A stretch of DNA of 64,000 bases, from NCBI RefSeq assembly GCF_020131355.1, contig NZ_JAHLEL010000085.1, positions 124,001 through 188,000 of the forward strand. The letters run 5' to 3'. This document shows positions 1-7,463 of the stretch, piece by piece (the first letter of the stretch is position 1; each line of letters begins with the position of its first letter). Both the position numbers and the translations under genes were made by a program. Origin of the DNA: Pseudonocardia sp. ICBG1293. GTDB taxonomy: Bacteria > Actinomycetota > Actinomycetes > Mycobacteriales > Pseudonocardiaceae. The notes below the pieces were generated by a model. The model worked only from the letters and a program-made list of their open reading frames with translations, did no database searches and was not told the origin of the DNA.

Positions 1-869
1 GACCCCTTGCCCGCGCCGGTGGCCCCCGCGGCCAGGGTGTGCCCGCCGATCAGCGACTGGTGCCAGTCGGTGCCGTACTCGGTACGACCCGACCACACCC
101 GCGACAAGTCCACCGCCAACCCGTCCAGATCAGATACAGCGCCGAGACTCGGGGCGCGGACGACCCCGGACAGCAGGTTGCGGCGCTGGAAATCGATCGA
201 CACCACATTCGGTGCGAGTTCGCGGACCTGACAACGCTGCACCCCCCGTGCCACGGCCAGGGCACGGGTGGCGGTGTCGAAGGACTCCGGGGTTTGCCCC
301 GGCACCAGCCGGACCCGGACCTCGTCCCACGACGGCCCCGAGCGCACCCCGAGGATCCGGGGAAGCTGATCGGCCACCGGCCGCGACCGGGACAGGGCCG
401 GGGTACGACGCAACAGATTCACCGCCGCGATCGGTGCCCCCACCCGGTCGGGGACCGTGAGGTTGCAGGAGCGCAGCCAGCGGGGCATCCGAGGCGCATA
501 GACCGTCCAGCGCAGCCACCAGGCACGAAGGCGCTGCCCGGCATAGCGATCGAACGACACCACCGACAACCACCGCCACACCCCCAGCGCGACAGCGACC
601 GCCGCGATGGTGATCACGAGTGAGGGCCACCCGAGCAGCGAGCACCACACCACAGCGGCCGCAGCGGTGATCGTGGTGCGCCAATGCCGAACCACCCACA
701 CGCTGACGATCACGGCGATCTTGCAGGTCAGCCACACCGTGACGAACACGACCGCGACCGTGGCCAGGGTCTCGGCGATCCGGCCGAGGAACTGCCCCAG
801 CCAATGCAACGCGGCCAGCACCAGCACCGTCGCCAGACCGGCAACAACGAGAGAACCTGTCGTGCTCAT
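1..869 (-). CDS. FtsK/SpoIIIE-type conjugal DNA translocase, C-terminus beyond window
   Basis: This gene runs off the left edge, so only about 289 N-terminal residues are visible. The start is an ATG at 869 behind GGAGAC, and it overlaps the upstream stop codon as ATGA. The first 130 residues hold several hydrophobic membrane segments rich in Val, Trp and Leu. The last visible residues give a Walker A motif, GATGAGKGS, preceded by a WHQSLIGGHTLAA context typical of the FtsK/TraSA family. Such hexameric motors pump double-stranded DNA between mycelial cells in actinobacterial integrative conjugative elements, or act in chromosome segregation. The small partner genes and the IS-rich neighbourhood favour a mobile-element TraSA-type role, which is inference. 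Family assignment is firm; the exact role is not. Confidence 0.85.
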   Translation of the reverse strand, partial: MSTTGSLVVAGLATVLVLAALHWLGQFLGRIAETLATVAVVFVTVWLTCKIAVIVSVWVVRHWRTTITAAAAVVWCSLLGWPSLVITIAAVAVALGVWRWLSVVSFDRYAGQRLRAWWLRWTVYAPRMPRWLRSCNLTVPDRVGAPIAAVNLLRRTPALSRSRPVADQLPRILGVRSGPSWDEVRVRLVPGQTPESFDTATRALAVARGVQRCQVRELAPNVVSIDFQRRNLLSGVVRAPSLGAVSDLDGLAVDLSRVWSGRTEYGTDWHQSLIGGHTLAAGATGAGKG

Positions 870-1063
870 CGACGGTCTCCGTCCTGTTCCGGGGAACGAC
901 GCGGAGCACACACGACCGGCACCGAGACCAACGCGAGCTGCCCACGATGATCACCACACCGCCGCACCCCCTCACCAGACGTCTCGTTCAGCGGGGTCAG
1001 GCACACCTCGCACCACACCGCGCCCGGTCCGTCGTCAACGTTCGTGGTCGTGTCGGTGCTCAT
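866..1063 (-). CDS. Small Cys/His-rich protein of the FtsK operon
   Basis: The product is 65 residues, starting MSTDTTT. It has a CEVC pair near residue 18 and a second C-G-D-H cluster near residue 36, a spacing that could hold one zinc ion in a zinc-ribbon-like fold. It overlaps the upstream WhiB relic by ATGA and the downstream FtsK gene by ATGA, so the three are translationally coupled. Comparable small Cys-rich proteins accompany translocase genes in actinobacterial conjugative elements. I recognise no named family and assign no function. Confidence 0.6.
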   Translation of the reverse strand: MSTDTTTNVDDGPGAVWCEVCLTPLNETSGEGVRRCGDHRGQLALVSVPVVCAPRRSPEQDGDRR

Positions 1064-1356
1064 GCCGCAGCGCTCCCCGGCGCGGAAGAAGCAGGGGGCG
1101 CGGTCCGGCGGGCTGCAACACGAGCGGTGCGGTGCAGCCGCCGTCGCTCCTGTGGGGTGGTGGCGCCGACGACGCCGTAGCGGCGGGCCGGGTCTTCGAC
1201 CAGCAGCGCCTCGACCAGGCACATGCTGCGAACCCGGCAACCACGACACACCCCCAGCGCAGGCTCGGCCGCGGGCGGACCGGTGTCGGTGGGGAAGAAC
1301 AACTCGGTGTCCATCCCCCGACACGCCGCCTCGGCCCGCCACCGATGGCGTTCAGC
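1060..1356 (-). pseudogene. WhiB-like iron-sulfur regulator, 5' end removed by IS3 insertion
   Basis: The frame reads AACRGMDTELFFP, then VCRGCRVRSMC, which is the WhiB [4Fe-4S] signature (one Cys, then C-x2-C-x5-C). The turn motif usually written GVWGG is GVVGA here. The frame is cut at 1356 by the right end of the IS3 element, and an in-frame TAA lies just inside the IS. The only remaining start is the ATG at 1314, which lies downstream of the first cluster cysteine (codon 1323-1321). A protein made from it would lack that ligand. WhiB proteins are redox-sensing sigma-factor partners. It stops at 1060 with an ATGA overlap into the next gene. Probably inactive. Confidence 0.8.
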
Positions 1357-1386
1357 TGAGCTTCCCCCGGTTTGCCGGAGTGCGGG

Positions 1387-2283
1387 TTACCTGTCGGCGT
1401 CGCGCTGGGCGCGACGATAGTCGTCTTCGTACTCGTCGGGTGAGAGCCCTCCGAGGCGGGCCTGGATCCGGCGCGGGTTGTACCAGCCGTCGAGGTAGCG
1501 GATCAGCGCATGCTCGGCCTCGCAGCGGGTCGCGAAGCCCGTCCCGGGCCAGTAGAGCAGCTCGATCTTGAGCGTGGACCACAGGTTCTCGGCGAGGGCG
1601 TTGTCATAGCTGTCCCCTGTGGACCCTGTCGACGGGGCGACACCCGCGTCGACCAGGCGCTGAGTGAATCGCAGTGCCGTGTATTGGGCCCCCTTGTCGC
1701 TGTGAAAGATCAACTGACCGGGACGCAGGCTCCGGGAGCGCAGCGCGTGGTTGAGCGCGGTCAGCACCAGCACCGTCGTGGCTCGCGGGTCGGTGGCCCA
1801 GCCGACGACCCGGTTGGAGAACGCGTCCCGCACCGAGGCCAGCCACAACACGCCCTCACCGGTGACGATGCGAGTCAGGTCCGCCACCCACACCCGGTTG
1901 GGCGCGGTCGCGGTGAAGTCGCGTTCGAGCAGGTCCGGCGCCGGGCGGTGGGCCGGATTCTGCCGGGTCGAGCCGCCCTTCCAGCCGCGACGCAGGTGCG
2001 CGCCCTGAAGGCCGTGCTCGCGCATGATCCGAGCGACGCGCTTGCGCCCGACGTGCACGCCCTGGCGGCGCAGCTCCAGCCACACCCGCGGGGATCCGTA
2101 GGTGGTGGCGAACTCGCTCACCGAGCGGATCTTCACGATCTGCTCAAGCAGGACGGCGTCGTCGAGCTGCCGCTGAGAGGGGTTCGCGCGGCGGGCGCGC
2201 CAGTCGTAGTAGGTCGAGGCCGCGATGTTCAGGACCCGTAGTACGAGACCGGCGGGGAAATCATGGGCATCGACGAAGCTCAT
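1387..2283 (-). CDS. IS3-family transposase OrfB (DDE integrase domain)
   Basis: The 298-residue protein starts MSFVDAH. An N-terminal helical region (STYYDWRAR) is followed by the HTH_21-like stretch and an rve integrase core. The catalytic triad is visible as D in VADLT (about residue 135), D in FHSDKGAQYT (about 194) and E in AENLWSTLK (about 230). The ATG overlaps the orfA stop as ATGA and sits behind a GGAGG, so OrfB can be made by coupling; many IS3 elements also make an OrfAB fusion by frameshifting. The length is complete for the family. Confidence 0.92.
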   Translation of the reverse strand: MSFVDAHDFPAGLVLRVLNIAASTYYDWRARRANPSQRQLDDAVLLEQIVKIRSVSEFATTYGSPRVWLELRRQGVHVGRKRVARIMREHGLQGAHLRRGWKGGSTRQNPAHRPAPDLLERDFTATAPNRVWVADLTRIVTGEGVLWLASVRDAFSNRVVGWATDPRATTVLVLTALNHALRSRSLRPGQLIFHSDKGAQYTALRFTQRLVDAGVAPSTGSTGDSYDNALAENLWSTLKIELLYWPGTGFATRCEAEHALIRYLDGWYNPRRIQARLGGLSPDEYEDDYRRAQRDADR

Positions 2284-2591
2284 GATTTCCTCCGGGTCGG
2301 GCCGATCTCGCTGGCGAAATAGGCGCTCGCCGCGCGCAGGACCTCGTTGACCCGCCGCAGCTCAGCGTTCTCCCGCGCGAGCCGGCGGTTCTCGGCGAGC
2401 ATGTCGGTCGACGGCCGATCATGGCGCTCGCCGGTGTCTGCCTCGGCCTGACGGACCCAGTTGCGCAGGGCCTCGTGATGCACCCCGAGCTGCTCGGCGA
2501 GCCCCCGGAACGTCGGGCGAGGGTCGGACTCCCGATACAGCCGAACCGCTCGTTCGCGCAGCTCATCGGGGTACTTTTTCGGTGCGGGCAC
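2280..2591 (-). CDS. IS3-family transposase OrfA (helix-turn-helix)
   Basis: The 103-residue protein starts MPAPKKYPDELRERAV. A helix-turn-helix spans about residues 8-50 (FRGLAEQLGVHHEALRNWV) and is followed by a leucine-zipper-like coiled coil (LAENRRLARENAELRRVNEVL), the standard OrfA layout. It binds the IS ends and works with OrfB. It sits between the right terminal repeat and orfB. Confidence 0.92.
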   Translation of the reverse strand: MPAPKKYPDELRERAVRLYRESDPRPTFRGLAEQLGVHHEALRNWVRQAEADTGERHDRPSTDMLAENRRLARENAELRRVNEVLRAASAYFASEIGPTRRKS

Positions 2592-2660
2592 CAGTGCCTT
2601 CCTTCCTGGCCCTCAAGATCGAACCAGTGTTCAGACACTCCGGCAAAGCGGGGGAACCTC

Positions 2661-2701
2661 ACATCACCCATCGTCACCGCGAACTTGTTACTGCGTGCCA
2701 T
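2661..2701 (-). other. 5' stub of an interrupted gene
   Basis: An ATG at 2701 on the minus strand follows a near-perfect GAGGAG ribosome site five bases upstream and begins MARSNKFAVTMGD before running into the IS3 end. It might be the original start of the interrupted whiB gene. Joining the two flanks directly does not keep frame, so this is unproven. Confidence 0.45.
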
Positions 2702-2890
2702 GTCAACTCCTCTGTCGTTCAGTCTCTGCGTCCAGCTGCAAGCTCTACGCGAGGCTAGCAGTTGATAGGTTAGCATGTCAACTGAATTGCTATGACTCCT
2801 TGAGGGGCCGCTGACCAGCGGCGACTCGCGGCACGTTGGTAGGATTTCTGTGCCCCGCGCGAGCTGGGGTGCAAGTGGAGGGCCGAGCGG
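2702..2890. promoter_or_regulatory. Promoter region with AGTTGA/TCAACT inverted repeat
   Basis: This gene-free stretch is less GC-rich than its surroundings. On the minus strand a TTGACA box lies in front of the 2701 start, and AGTTGA and TCAACT form an inverted repeat with a 12-base gap at 2760-2783. The sequence CATGTCAACT recurs at 2699 and 2774. It looks like the control region of the interrupted element operon. The regulator is unknown. Confidence 0.4.
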
Positions 2891-2941
2891 CTAGGGCGCG
2901 TCTCCTAACCCGGCTGGTCGGGCCTGCGCGATGATCAGTAG

Positions 2942-3541
2942 GTGTCGCGCCGTGCCGTCCTGACCGATGCCCAGTGGGACCGACTCGAGCCGTTACTGCC
3001 CTCGTCGGACGGGATGCCAGGGCGCCCGTTCGCCGATCACCGCAGAGTGATCGAGGGGATCATCTACCGGTTCCGCTGCGGGCGGGCCTGGCGTGATGTC
3101 CCGGTCGAGTTCGGGCTGTGGCAGACCCTATGGAAACGCCACCGCCGCTACTGCGGTGACGGCACCTGGGACCAGGTTCTCGCAGCTCTGCTCGCCGATG
3201 CCGACTCCGCCGGTCTCGTGGACTGGGCCGTGTCGGTCGACTCGACGATCATCCGCGCTCACCAACACGCCGCGACCCTGCAGCGGGACACAGGGGGCCG
3301 GATCGAACTACAAGAATCTGCTGATCGAGCCGCCCGATCACGCGTTGGGCCGCTCCCGCGGAGGGCTCGGCACGGAGATCCACCAGCTCGTTGACGGACA
3401 CGGCCGCCCGCTGGTCGTACTGGTCGGCCCTGGCCAGGCCGGTGACGCCCCGATGTTCGCGCACCTGATGTCACATCTGCGCGTCGGACGGGTCGGTCCG
3501 GGCCGACCGCGGACCCGGCCCGAGCGGGTCCGCGCAGATAA
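2942..3541 (+). pseudogene. IS5-family transposase, N-terminal part
   Basis: The first frame starts at a GTG (2942) and encodes the IS5-type N-terminal domain, with LTDAQWDRLEPLLP, YRFRCGRAWRDVP and the first catalytic Asp in VSVDSTIIRAHQH. Near 3290 homology moves to the next frame (GSNYKNLLIEPPDHALGRSRGGL), which carries on to RVRADK at 3541. Two overlapping frames joined by a frameshift are usual in this IS5 subgroup. Reading stops where the composite insertion begins. The remainder is at 7464-7749. Confidence 0.82.
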
Positions 3542-3662
3542 GAGGTCGTTTCAGAACGACTTGTCGAGTTTCCATTGACCCCTCGACGACAGATCAAACG
3601 GCAGGTCAGATAGCCGCTTGTCGTCTACAACAGACACGTCGACCTCGTTCTGAAATGACCTC
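3542..3662 (+). repeat. 121-bp miniature inverted-repeat element, copy A
   Basis: It starts GAGGTCGTTTCAGAACGA and ends with the inverse of GAGGTCATTTCAGAACGA, an 18-bp terminal repeat with one mismatch. It has no coding capacity. Its left flank is TAA, the composite target duplication; its right flank is TTA followed by an IS5 right-end relic. It is identical base for base to copies B and C, so the copies are recent. Confidence 0.88.
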
Positions 3663-3680
3663 TTAGGAGACACGCCCTAG
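3663..3680 (+). repeat. Relic of an IS5-family right end
   Basis: The 18 bases TTAGGAGACACGCCCTAG equal the right end of the outer IS5-family element at 7871-7888. This shows that copy A originally sat in the right end of another copy of the same IS, as copy C still does. Confidence 0.8.
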
Positions 3681-4801
3681 TGTTGCGGTAACTAGGTTAC
3701 TTTACTCACGGGCTGGTTTACGGGATCATGAGCTGTGCCGTTGACTGTGACCGTGGACGTTCCGGCCGCCGACCGCGAGGTGTTGGAGTCCTGGCTGCGT
3801 TCCTCGTCGGTTTCGGCGGGACTGGCCCGACGGGGCAGGATCGTGTTGCTGGCCGCGGACGGGGTGGCGGTCAAGGACATCGTCACACTGGTCGGGGCGT
3901 CGAAGGCGACGGTGATCGGGTGGAAGAAGCGTTACGCCGCTGAGGGGATCGCCGGGCTGGCCGACCGGCCCAAGGCGGGCCGGCCGCCGGTGATCGACGA
4001 GGTCGCGGTCGTGCTCGCCACGCTGGAACCGCCGCCTGAGCGGCTCGGAGTCACGCACTGGTCGTCACGGCTGCTCGGTGCCGAGCTCGGGATCTCCCAC
4101 GTGTGGATCGGCAAGATTTGGCGGCGGTGGGGGCTGCAGCCGTGGAAGTCCGAGACGTTCAAGTTCTCCACCGATCCCGAGCTCGAAGCCAAGGTCCGCG
4201 ACATCGTCGGGTTGTATCTGAACCCGCCGGACAAGGCCGTCGTGCTCTGCGTCGACGAGAAATCCCAGGTCCAGGCCCTGGACCGGACAGCGCCGATCCT
4301 GCCGATCATGCCCGGTATCCCGGAGAAACGGACGCATGACTACGTCCGTCACGGCACCACCACGCTGTTCGCGGCGTTAGAGGTCGCGACCGGGCGGGTC
4401 GAGCAGGCGTGCCTGCCGCGGCATCGCCATCAGGAGTTCCTGCGGTTCCTCAAGCAGGTCGCGAAGGCCTACCCGCGGCGCAAGCTGCACCTGGTGGTGG
4501 ACAACTACGCGACCCACAAGCACCCCGCAGTGAAGGCCTGGCTGGCCCGCAACCCGCGGATCACCCTGCACTTCACCCCGACCTCGGGATCGTGGCTGAA
4601 CATGGTCGAGGTCTTTTTCGGGGTCATCACCCGCCAGGCCATTCGCCGTGGCAGCTTCGGCAGCGTCAGAGAACTGATCGGCGCGATCGGCCGGTTCATC
4701 GACGGCTGGAACGAACGCTGCCACCCGTTCATCTGGACCAAACCCGCAGACCACCTACTCAACCACTGCCGACCCGGTCAAAGAACATCGTTTACGCGAC
4801 A
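3681..4801 (+). mobile_element. IS630-family insertion sequence
   Basis: The ends are imperfect inverted repeats, TGTTGCGGTAACTAGGTT at 3681 and TGTCGCGTAAACGATGTT read inward from 4801. Each is flanked by CTAG (3677-3680 and 4802-4805), fitting the IS630 habit of inserting at and duplicating TA. It holds one transposase gene whose stop codon lies in the flanking CTAG. Confidence 0.82.
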
Positions 4802-4805
4802 CTAG
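3735..4805 (+). CDS. IS630-family transposase
   Basis: The 356-residue protein has an N-terminal HTH region (about residues 35-75, AVKDIVTLVGASKATVIGWKKRY) and a second winged helix. A DDE_3 core follows: D in VVLCVDEKSQ, D in LHLVVDNYATHK and E in GSWLNMVEVFF, the IS630 hallmark. It starts at GTG 3735 and ends on the TAG supplied by the flanking CTAG. It appears intact. Confidence 0.92.
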   Translation: MPLTVTVDVPAADREVLESWLRSSSVSAGLARRGRIVLLAADGVAVKDIVTLVGASKATVIGWKKRYAAEGIAGLADRPKAGRPPVIDEVAVVLATLEPPPERLGVTHWSSRLLGAELGISHVWIGKIWRRWGLQPWKSETFKFSTDPELEAKVRDIVGLYLNPPDKAVVLCVDEKSQVQALDRTAPILPIMPGIPEKRTHDYVRHGTTTLFAALEVATGRVEQACLPRHRHQEFLRFLKQVAKAYPRRKLHLVVDNYATHKHPAVKAWLARNPRITLHFTPTSGSWLNMVEVFFGVITRQAIRRGSFGSVRELIGAIGRFIDGWNERCHPFIWTKPADHLLNHCRPGQRTSFTRH

Positions 4806-6208
4806 TACTCCAGCCGCACTTCGTTAGCTGAGCTGTCTTCGTCGTCGATAGTGGCTTTCGCGGGCTCGGTGTTGGTGGCGACGTCGCCAGGTCGACCAGG
4901 CCCAGCACGGCGCCTGGGTGGGAATGTGGATCAGAGGTGCCAGGAGACGTCGGATCTCGGCGAGGGTGAGCGGGATGAGCCCGTGATCAGGTCTTTTGGG
5001 GCGATCGCCGCGGTGACCGAGAGGTAGGCGTGGGCGAGAATAGCCAGGGTGACGTGGCGGTACCAGGCGTCGTAACGCCGCACTTGATAGTGGTCGAGCC
5101 CGACCTCGTTCTTCGCGGTCTGGAAGCACTCCTCGATCGCCCACCGCGGGCCGGCGACGCGGATGAGATCGTCGTCGGTGGTGCCGGGCGGGCCGGCGCA
5201 CAGGTAGTAGGCCAGATCGGGCTCCTCGCCGGCGGAGAGCTGTGTGTCGGTGAGGATCTGACGTCGGACCAGTAGCCATCGGCCCCATCCGGCCGGGGCG
5301 TTCTCGGGCGGATACAGCGAGGCCACGGCCCAGTCGTAGAAGCGTTCTCCCTTCACACCCGGACCGGCTGAGCGGCGCTTCCACGCCCGTCCGGGAGCGC
5401 GGGCGACCAGGTCGTCGGCCCGTCGTGAGCCGCTGATCTGACAGATGTCGGCGTCCAGGGACAACGGGACGGACTGGCTGCGCGGAACCGCGACGACGTA
5501 GCCGATCCGGCGCTGCTCGCACCAGGTGCGGAACTTGTAGTCCTGCCCGTATGCCTCGTCCGCGGTCACCCATCCTGCGGGAACCCCGGCATCGAGGGCA
5601 CGGCCGAGCATTTCCTTGGCCAGCGTGGCCTTGGTGGCGAACTCGATCTCCTCAGGCACCGCCGCGGCTCGGCAGCGTTCCCGATCACCGGTCCAGGACT
5701 TGGGCAGGTAGAGCTCGCGGTCGATCAACGTCCGGCCCTTGCTCGTGGCATAGGCACAGAAGACTCCGAGCTGGCAGTTCTCCACCCGCCCGGCAGTGCC
5801 CGAGTACTGGCGCTGCACCCCCGCCGACTTCGTCCCCTTCTTCAGGAACCCGGTCTCATCGACGATCAGCACCCCACCGGACTCGCCGAGGTGCTCGACG
5901 ACGTAATCCCGCAGGTCATCACGGACACCGTCGACATCCCAGGTCGCGGAGTTGAGCAGCCGCTGCATCCCATCCGGAGTCGTGTCACCGGCGACCTCGG
6001 CCAGCGTCCACCCGTTCTTCCCCGCCAACGGCGCCAACAACCCCCGCACATACGCCCGCGCCCGACGCCGCGGTTCCGTCCGGAAGAACCGGCCCGCCAC
6101 CAGCCCGAACAGCCCATCCAGGCCACCGGCCCACGCCTCGAGATCCTCCTCCACCTGCACAAGATCGAAGCTTAGCGCACATCAACATCACAAACTGCGG
6201 CTGGAGTA
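4806..6208 (-). mobile_element. IS701-family insertion sequence
   Basis: The terminal inverted repeats begin TACTCCAGCCGCA at both ends (4806, and inward from 6208). CTAG lies directly outside each end (4802-4805 and 6209-6212), a four-base target duplication as expected for IS701. The left CTAG is the one that also flanks the IS630 element, so the two lie head to tail with one shared CTAG. Confidence 0.85.
4931..6160 (-). CDS. IS701-family transposase, C-terminus continues in the -1 frame
   Basis: This is a DDE transposase of 409 residues in the main frame (DD at VLIVDETGFLKKG and WVTADEAYG, E in RWAIEECFQTAKNEVGLDHY). The expected C-terminal module (GLIPLTLAEIRRLLA and WSTWRRRHQHRAR) is not in this frame. 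It is in the -1 frame and runs on to a stop at 4824, close to the IS end. The frames meet at CCCCAAAA (4994-5001 on the minus strand). In the zero frame this reads C CCA AAA, the X XXY YYZ pattern of -1 slippery sites. It could be programmed frameshifting or a plain mutation. Confidence 0.85.
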   Translation of the reverse strand: MQVEEDLEAWAGGLDGLFGLVAGRFFRTEPRRRARAYVRGLLAPLAGKNGWTLAEVAGDTTPDGMQRLLNSATWDVDGVRDDLRDYVVEHLGESGGVLIVDETGFLKKGTKSAGVQRQYSGTAGRVENCQLGVFCAYATSKGRTLIDRELYLPKSWTGDRERCRAAAVPEEIEFATKATLAKEMLGRALDAGVPAGWVTADEAYGQDYKFRTWCEQRRIGYVVAVPRSQSVPLSLDADICQISGSRRADDLVARAPGRAWKRRSAGPGVKGERFYDWAVASLYPPENAPAGWGRWLLVRRQILTDTQLSAGEEPDLAYYLCAGPPGTTDDDLIRVAGPRWAIEECFQTAKNEVGLDHYQVRRYDAWYRHVTLAILAHAYLSVTAAIAPKDLITGSSRSPSPRSDVSWHL

Positions 6209-6334
6209 CTAGGCCTGCCGACCACGACCTCCGACGAGCCGAGTCAGACCGGGCGGCGCGGTGCTCCCCATCGCGCCGCCCGGCCACGTGAAGGGACACC
6301 CATGTCCGCAGCGGTGCTGGACAAGACCGACTAC
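6209..6334 (+). other. Chromosomal relic with hairpin and interrupted gene start
   Basis: A short non-IS stretch lies between the IS701 and the second IS5-like element. It contains a perfect 12-bp stem, CCGGGCGGCGCG at 6249-6260 paired with 6272-6283. A good ribosome site (AAGGGA) follows, and then ATG 6302 beginning MSAAVLDKTDY. The reading frame is cut by the IS5-like end at 6335. The parent gene cannot be identified from 11 codons. Confidence 0.5.
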
Positions 6335-7339
6335 GAGCGTCCGGCGATTGATGGTTATCGGAGTCGACGGGTCGTGGGTCGGGTTGTCCAGCGGTAGCGG
6401 CTGCGGGCACGGTTGATCAGCCGGCGGATCACGGTGAGCGCGGCGGCGAGGTTGAGGTAGAACTCGACGATGATCTTCCGGCGATCGGTGAACCGGCGCA
6501 GCTTGCCGTAGCCGTTCATCCAGGAGTGCGTGCGCTCGATGGGCCACCGTCGTCCTGCCTGGATCGGCGCCGGGACCCCCGTGGTCGCGATCTCGCCGGT
6601 GAAGCCCAGGGTGTGCAGCAGAGTACGGGTCTTGCCGGAGTCATAGCCGCGGTCCAGGTGCACGGTCGGGAACAGATCACCACCGTGGGCGTCGCGGTGG
6701 CGGGGCAGCGGGCCGATCATCGTCACGATGCCGGTCAAGGTCGGTTCCAGCAGGGGCGAGTCATGGTCGTTGGCTCGCGCCGCGACCAGGTGCAGCGGGA
6801 TGCCCTGGTCATCGCAGGCCACGGACCGTTTCGTGCCCTGCTTGCCGCGGCCGACAGGGCTGCGGCCGGCCACCTCGCCTCCGCCTGGTGCCTTGGTGAT
6901 CGATCCGTCGACCGCCAGATCGTCAAGATCCAGGCCGAGTATCTGGTCGTAACCGGCCAGCGCGGTGCGGAGCAGTTCCTCGCTGACTCCCGCGGTGGCC
7001 CAGTCATCGAGACGGCGGCGGATGGTGCGGTCCGAGCAACCCGGCGTGGCGATGCGTTCGTAGCCACTACCGTGCACCAGAGCGGCAACGACGTGGTCGA
7101 ACACGACCCGATCAGAGATCCGGCGACGGTGACAGCCCCACGGATGGGTCGGGTCGAACTCGGGCCGGTCAGACCCGATCAGAGCGGCGAACTCGCCCCA
7201 CAAGGGCTCGATCAGAGATGCTGGCAGCAGAGGCACGGACTCTCCACACGATCATCAGGACATCAGCAATCCCATGATCACTTGCAGGTCCGTGTCTCTA
7301 CCAACACCGACACACGGCCACCTCTACTGCCGGACGCTC
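6335..7339 (-). mobile_element. Second IS5-family insertion sequence
   Basis: The ends carry an 11-bp perfect inverted repeat, GAGCGTCCGGC at 6335-6345 and its inverse at 7329-7339. The left flank is TAC and the right flank TAA, so a three-base TNA duplication is not intact, perhaps because the miniature element inserted at this border. It contains one transposase gene. Confidence 0.75.
6355..7236 (-). CDS. IS5-family transposase
   Basis: The 293-residue protein starts MPLLPASLIEPLWGEF and has a DUF4096-like N-terminal domain (about residues 10-85, GCHRRRISDRVVFDHV). A DDE_1 core follows: D in LAVDGSITKAPGGG, the KQGTKRSVACDD strand, D in LDRGYDSGKTR and E in WPIERTHSWMNGY. Elements of this type in actinomycetes make TNA duplications, so it is one candidate source of the activity that moved the 121-bp elements, although its own ends do not match theirs. 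Confidence 0.9.
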   Translation of the reverse strand: MPLLPASLIEPLWGEFAALIGSDRPEFDPTHPWGCHRRRISDRVVFDHVVAALVHGSGYERIATPGCSDRTIRRRLDDWATAGVSEELLRTALAGYDQILGLDLDDLAVDGSITKAPGGGEVAGRSPVGRGKQGTKRSVACDDQGIPLHLVAARANDHDSPLLEPTLTGIVTMIGPLPRHRDAHGGDLFPTVHLDRGYDSGKTRTLLHTLGFTGEIATTGVPAPIQAGRRWPIERTHSWMNGYGKLRRFTDRRKIIVEFYLNLAAALTVIRRLINRARSRYRWTTRPTTRRLR

Positions 7340-7342
7340 TAA

Positions 7343-7463
7343 GAGGTCATTTCAGAACGAGGTCGACGTGTCTGTTGTAGACGACAAGCGGCTATCTGAC
7401 CTGCCGTTTGATCTGTCGTCGAGGGGTCAATGGAAACTCGACAAGTCGTTCTGAAACGACCTC
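7343..7463 (-). repeat. 121-bp miniature inverted-repeat element, copy B
   Basis: This is the exact reverse complement of copy A and forms the right boundary of the composite. Its outer flank is TAA (7464-7466), matching the TAA left of copy A; its inner flank is also TAA (7340-7342), directly at the end of the second IS5-like element. Confidence 0.88.

Larger units (their letters stand above)
1357..2661 (-). mobile_element. IS3-family insertion sequence
   Basis: About 1.3 kb bounded by 26-bp terminal inverted repeats, TGAGCTTCCCCCGGTTTGCC at 1357 and TGAGGTTCCCCCGCTTTGCC read inward from 2661, with two mismatches overall. It carries orfA and orfB on the minus strand. No matching target duplication is visible (flanks GCTG and CATC on the plus strand), so one end may have been rearranged after insertion. 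It interrupts the whiB gene of the FtsK operon. Confidence 0.85.
3542..7463. mobile_element. Composite transposon bounded by inverted 121-bp miniature elements
   Basis: A 3922-bp unit lies between identical 121-bp elements in opposite orientation (3542-3662 and 7343-7463). It is flanked by a direct TAA duplication (3539-3541 and 7464-7466) exactly inside the IS5 transposase codons. Removing the unit and one TAA restores RVRADKAYSSRAIRAHL in frame. So the outer ends of the two miniature elements acted together as transposon ends. The cargo is an 18-bp IS5 end relic, IS630, IS701, a short relic and a second IS5-like element. The arrangement matches what has been called TIME-COMP in Pseudomonas. 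Confidence 0.8.

Noticed and set aside
1357..2661. Target duplication for the IS3 element
   Set aside because: The bases next to the two ends (GCTG and CATC on the plus strand) do not match, so no duplication is claimed.
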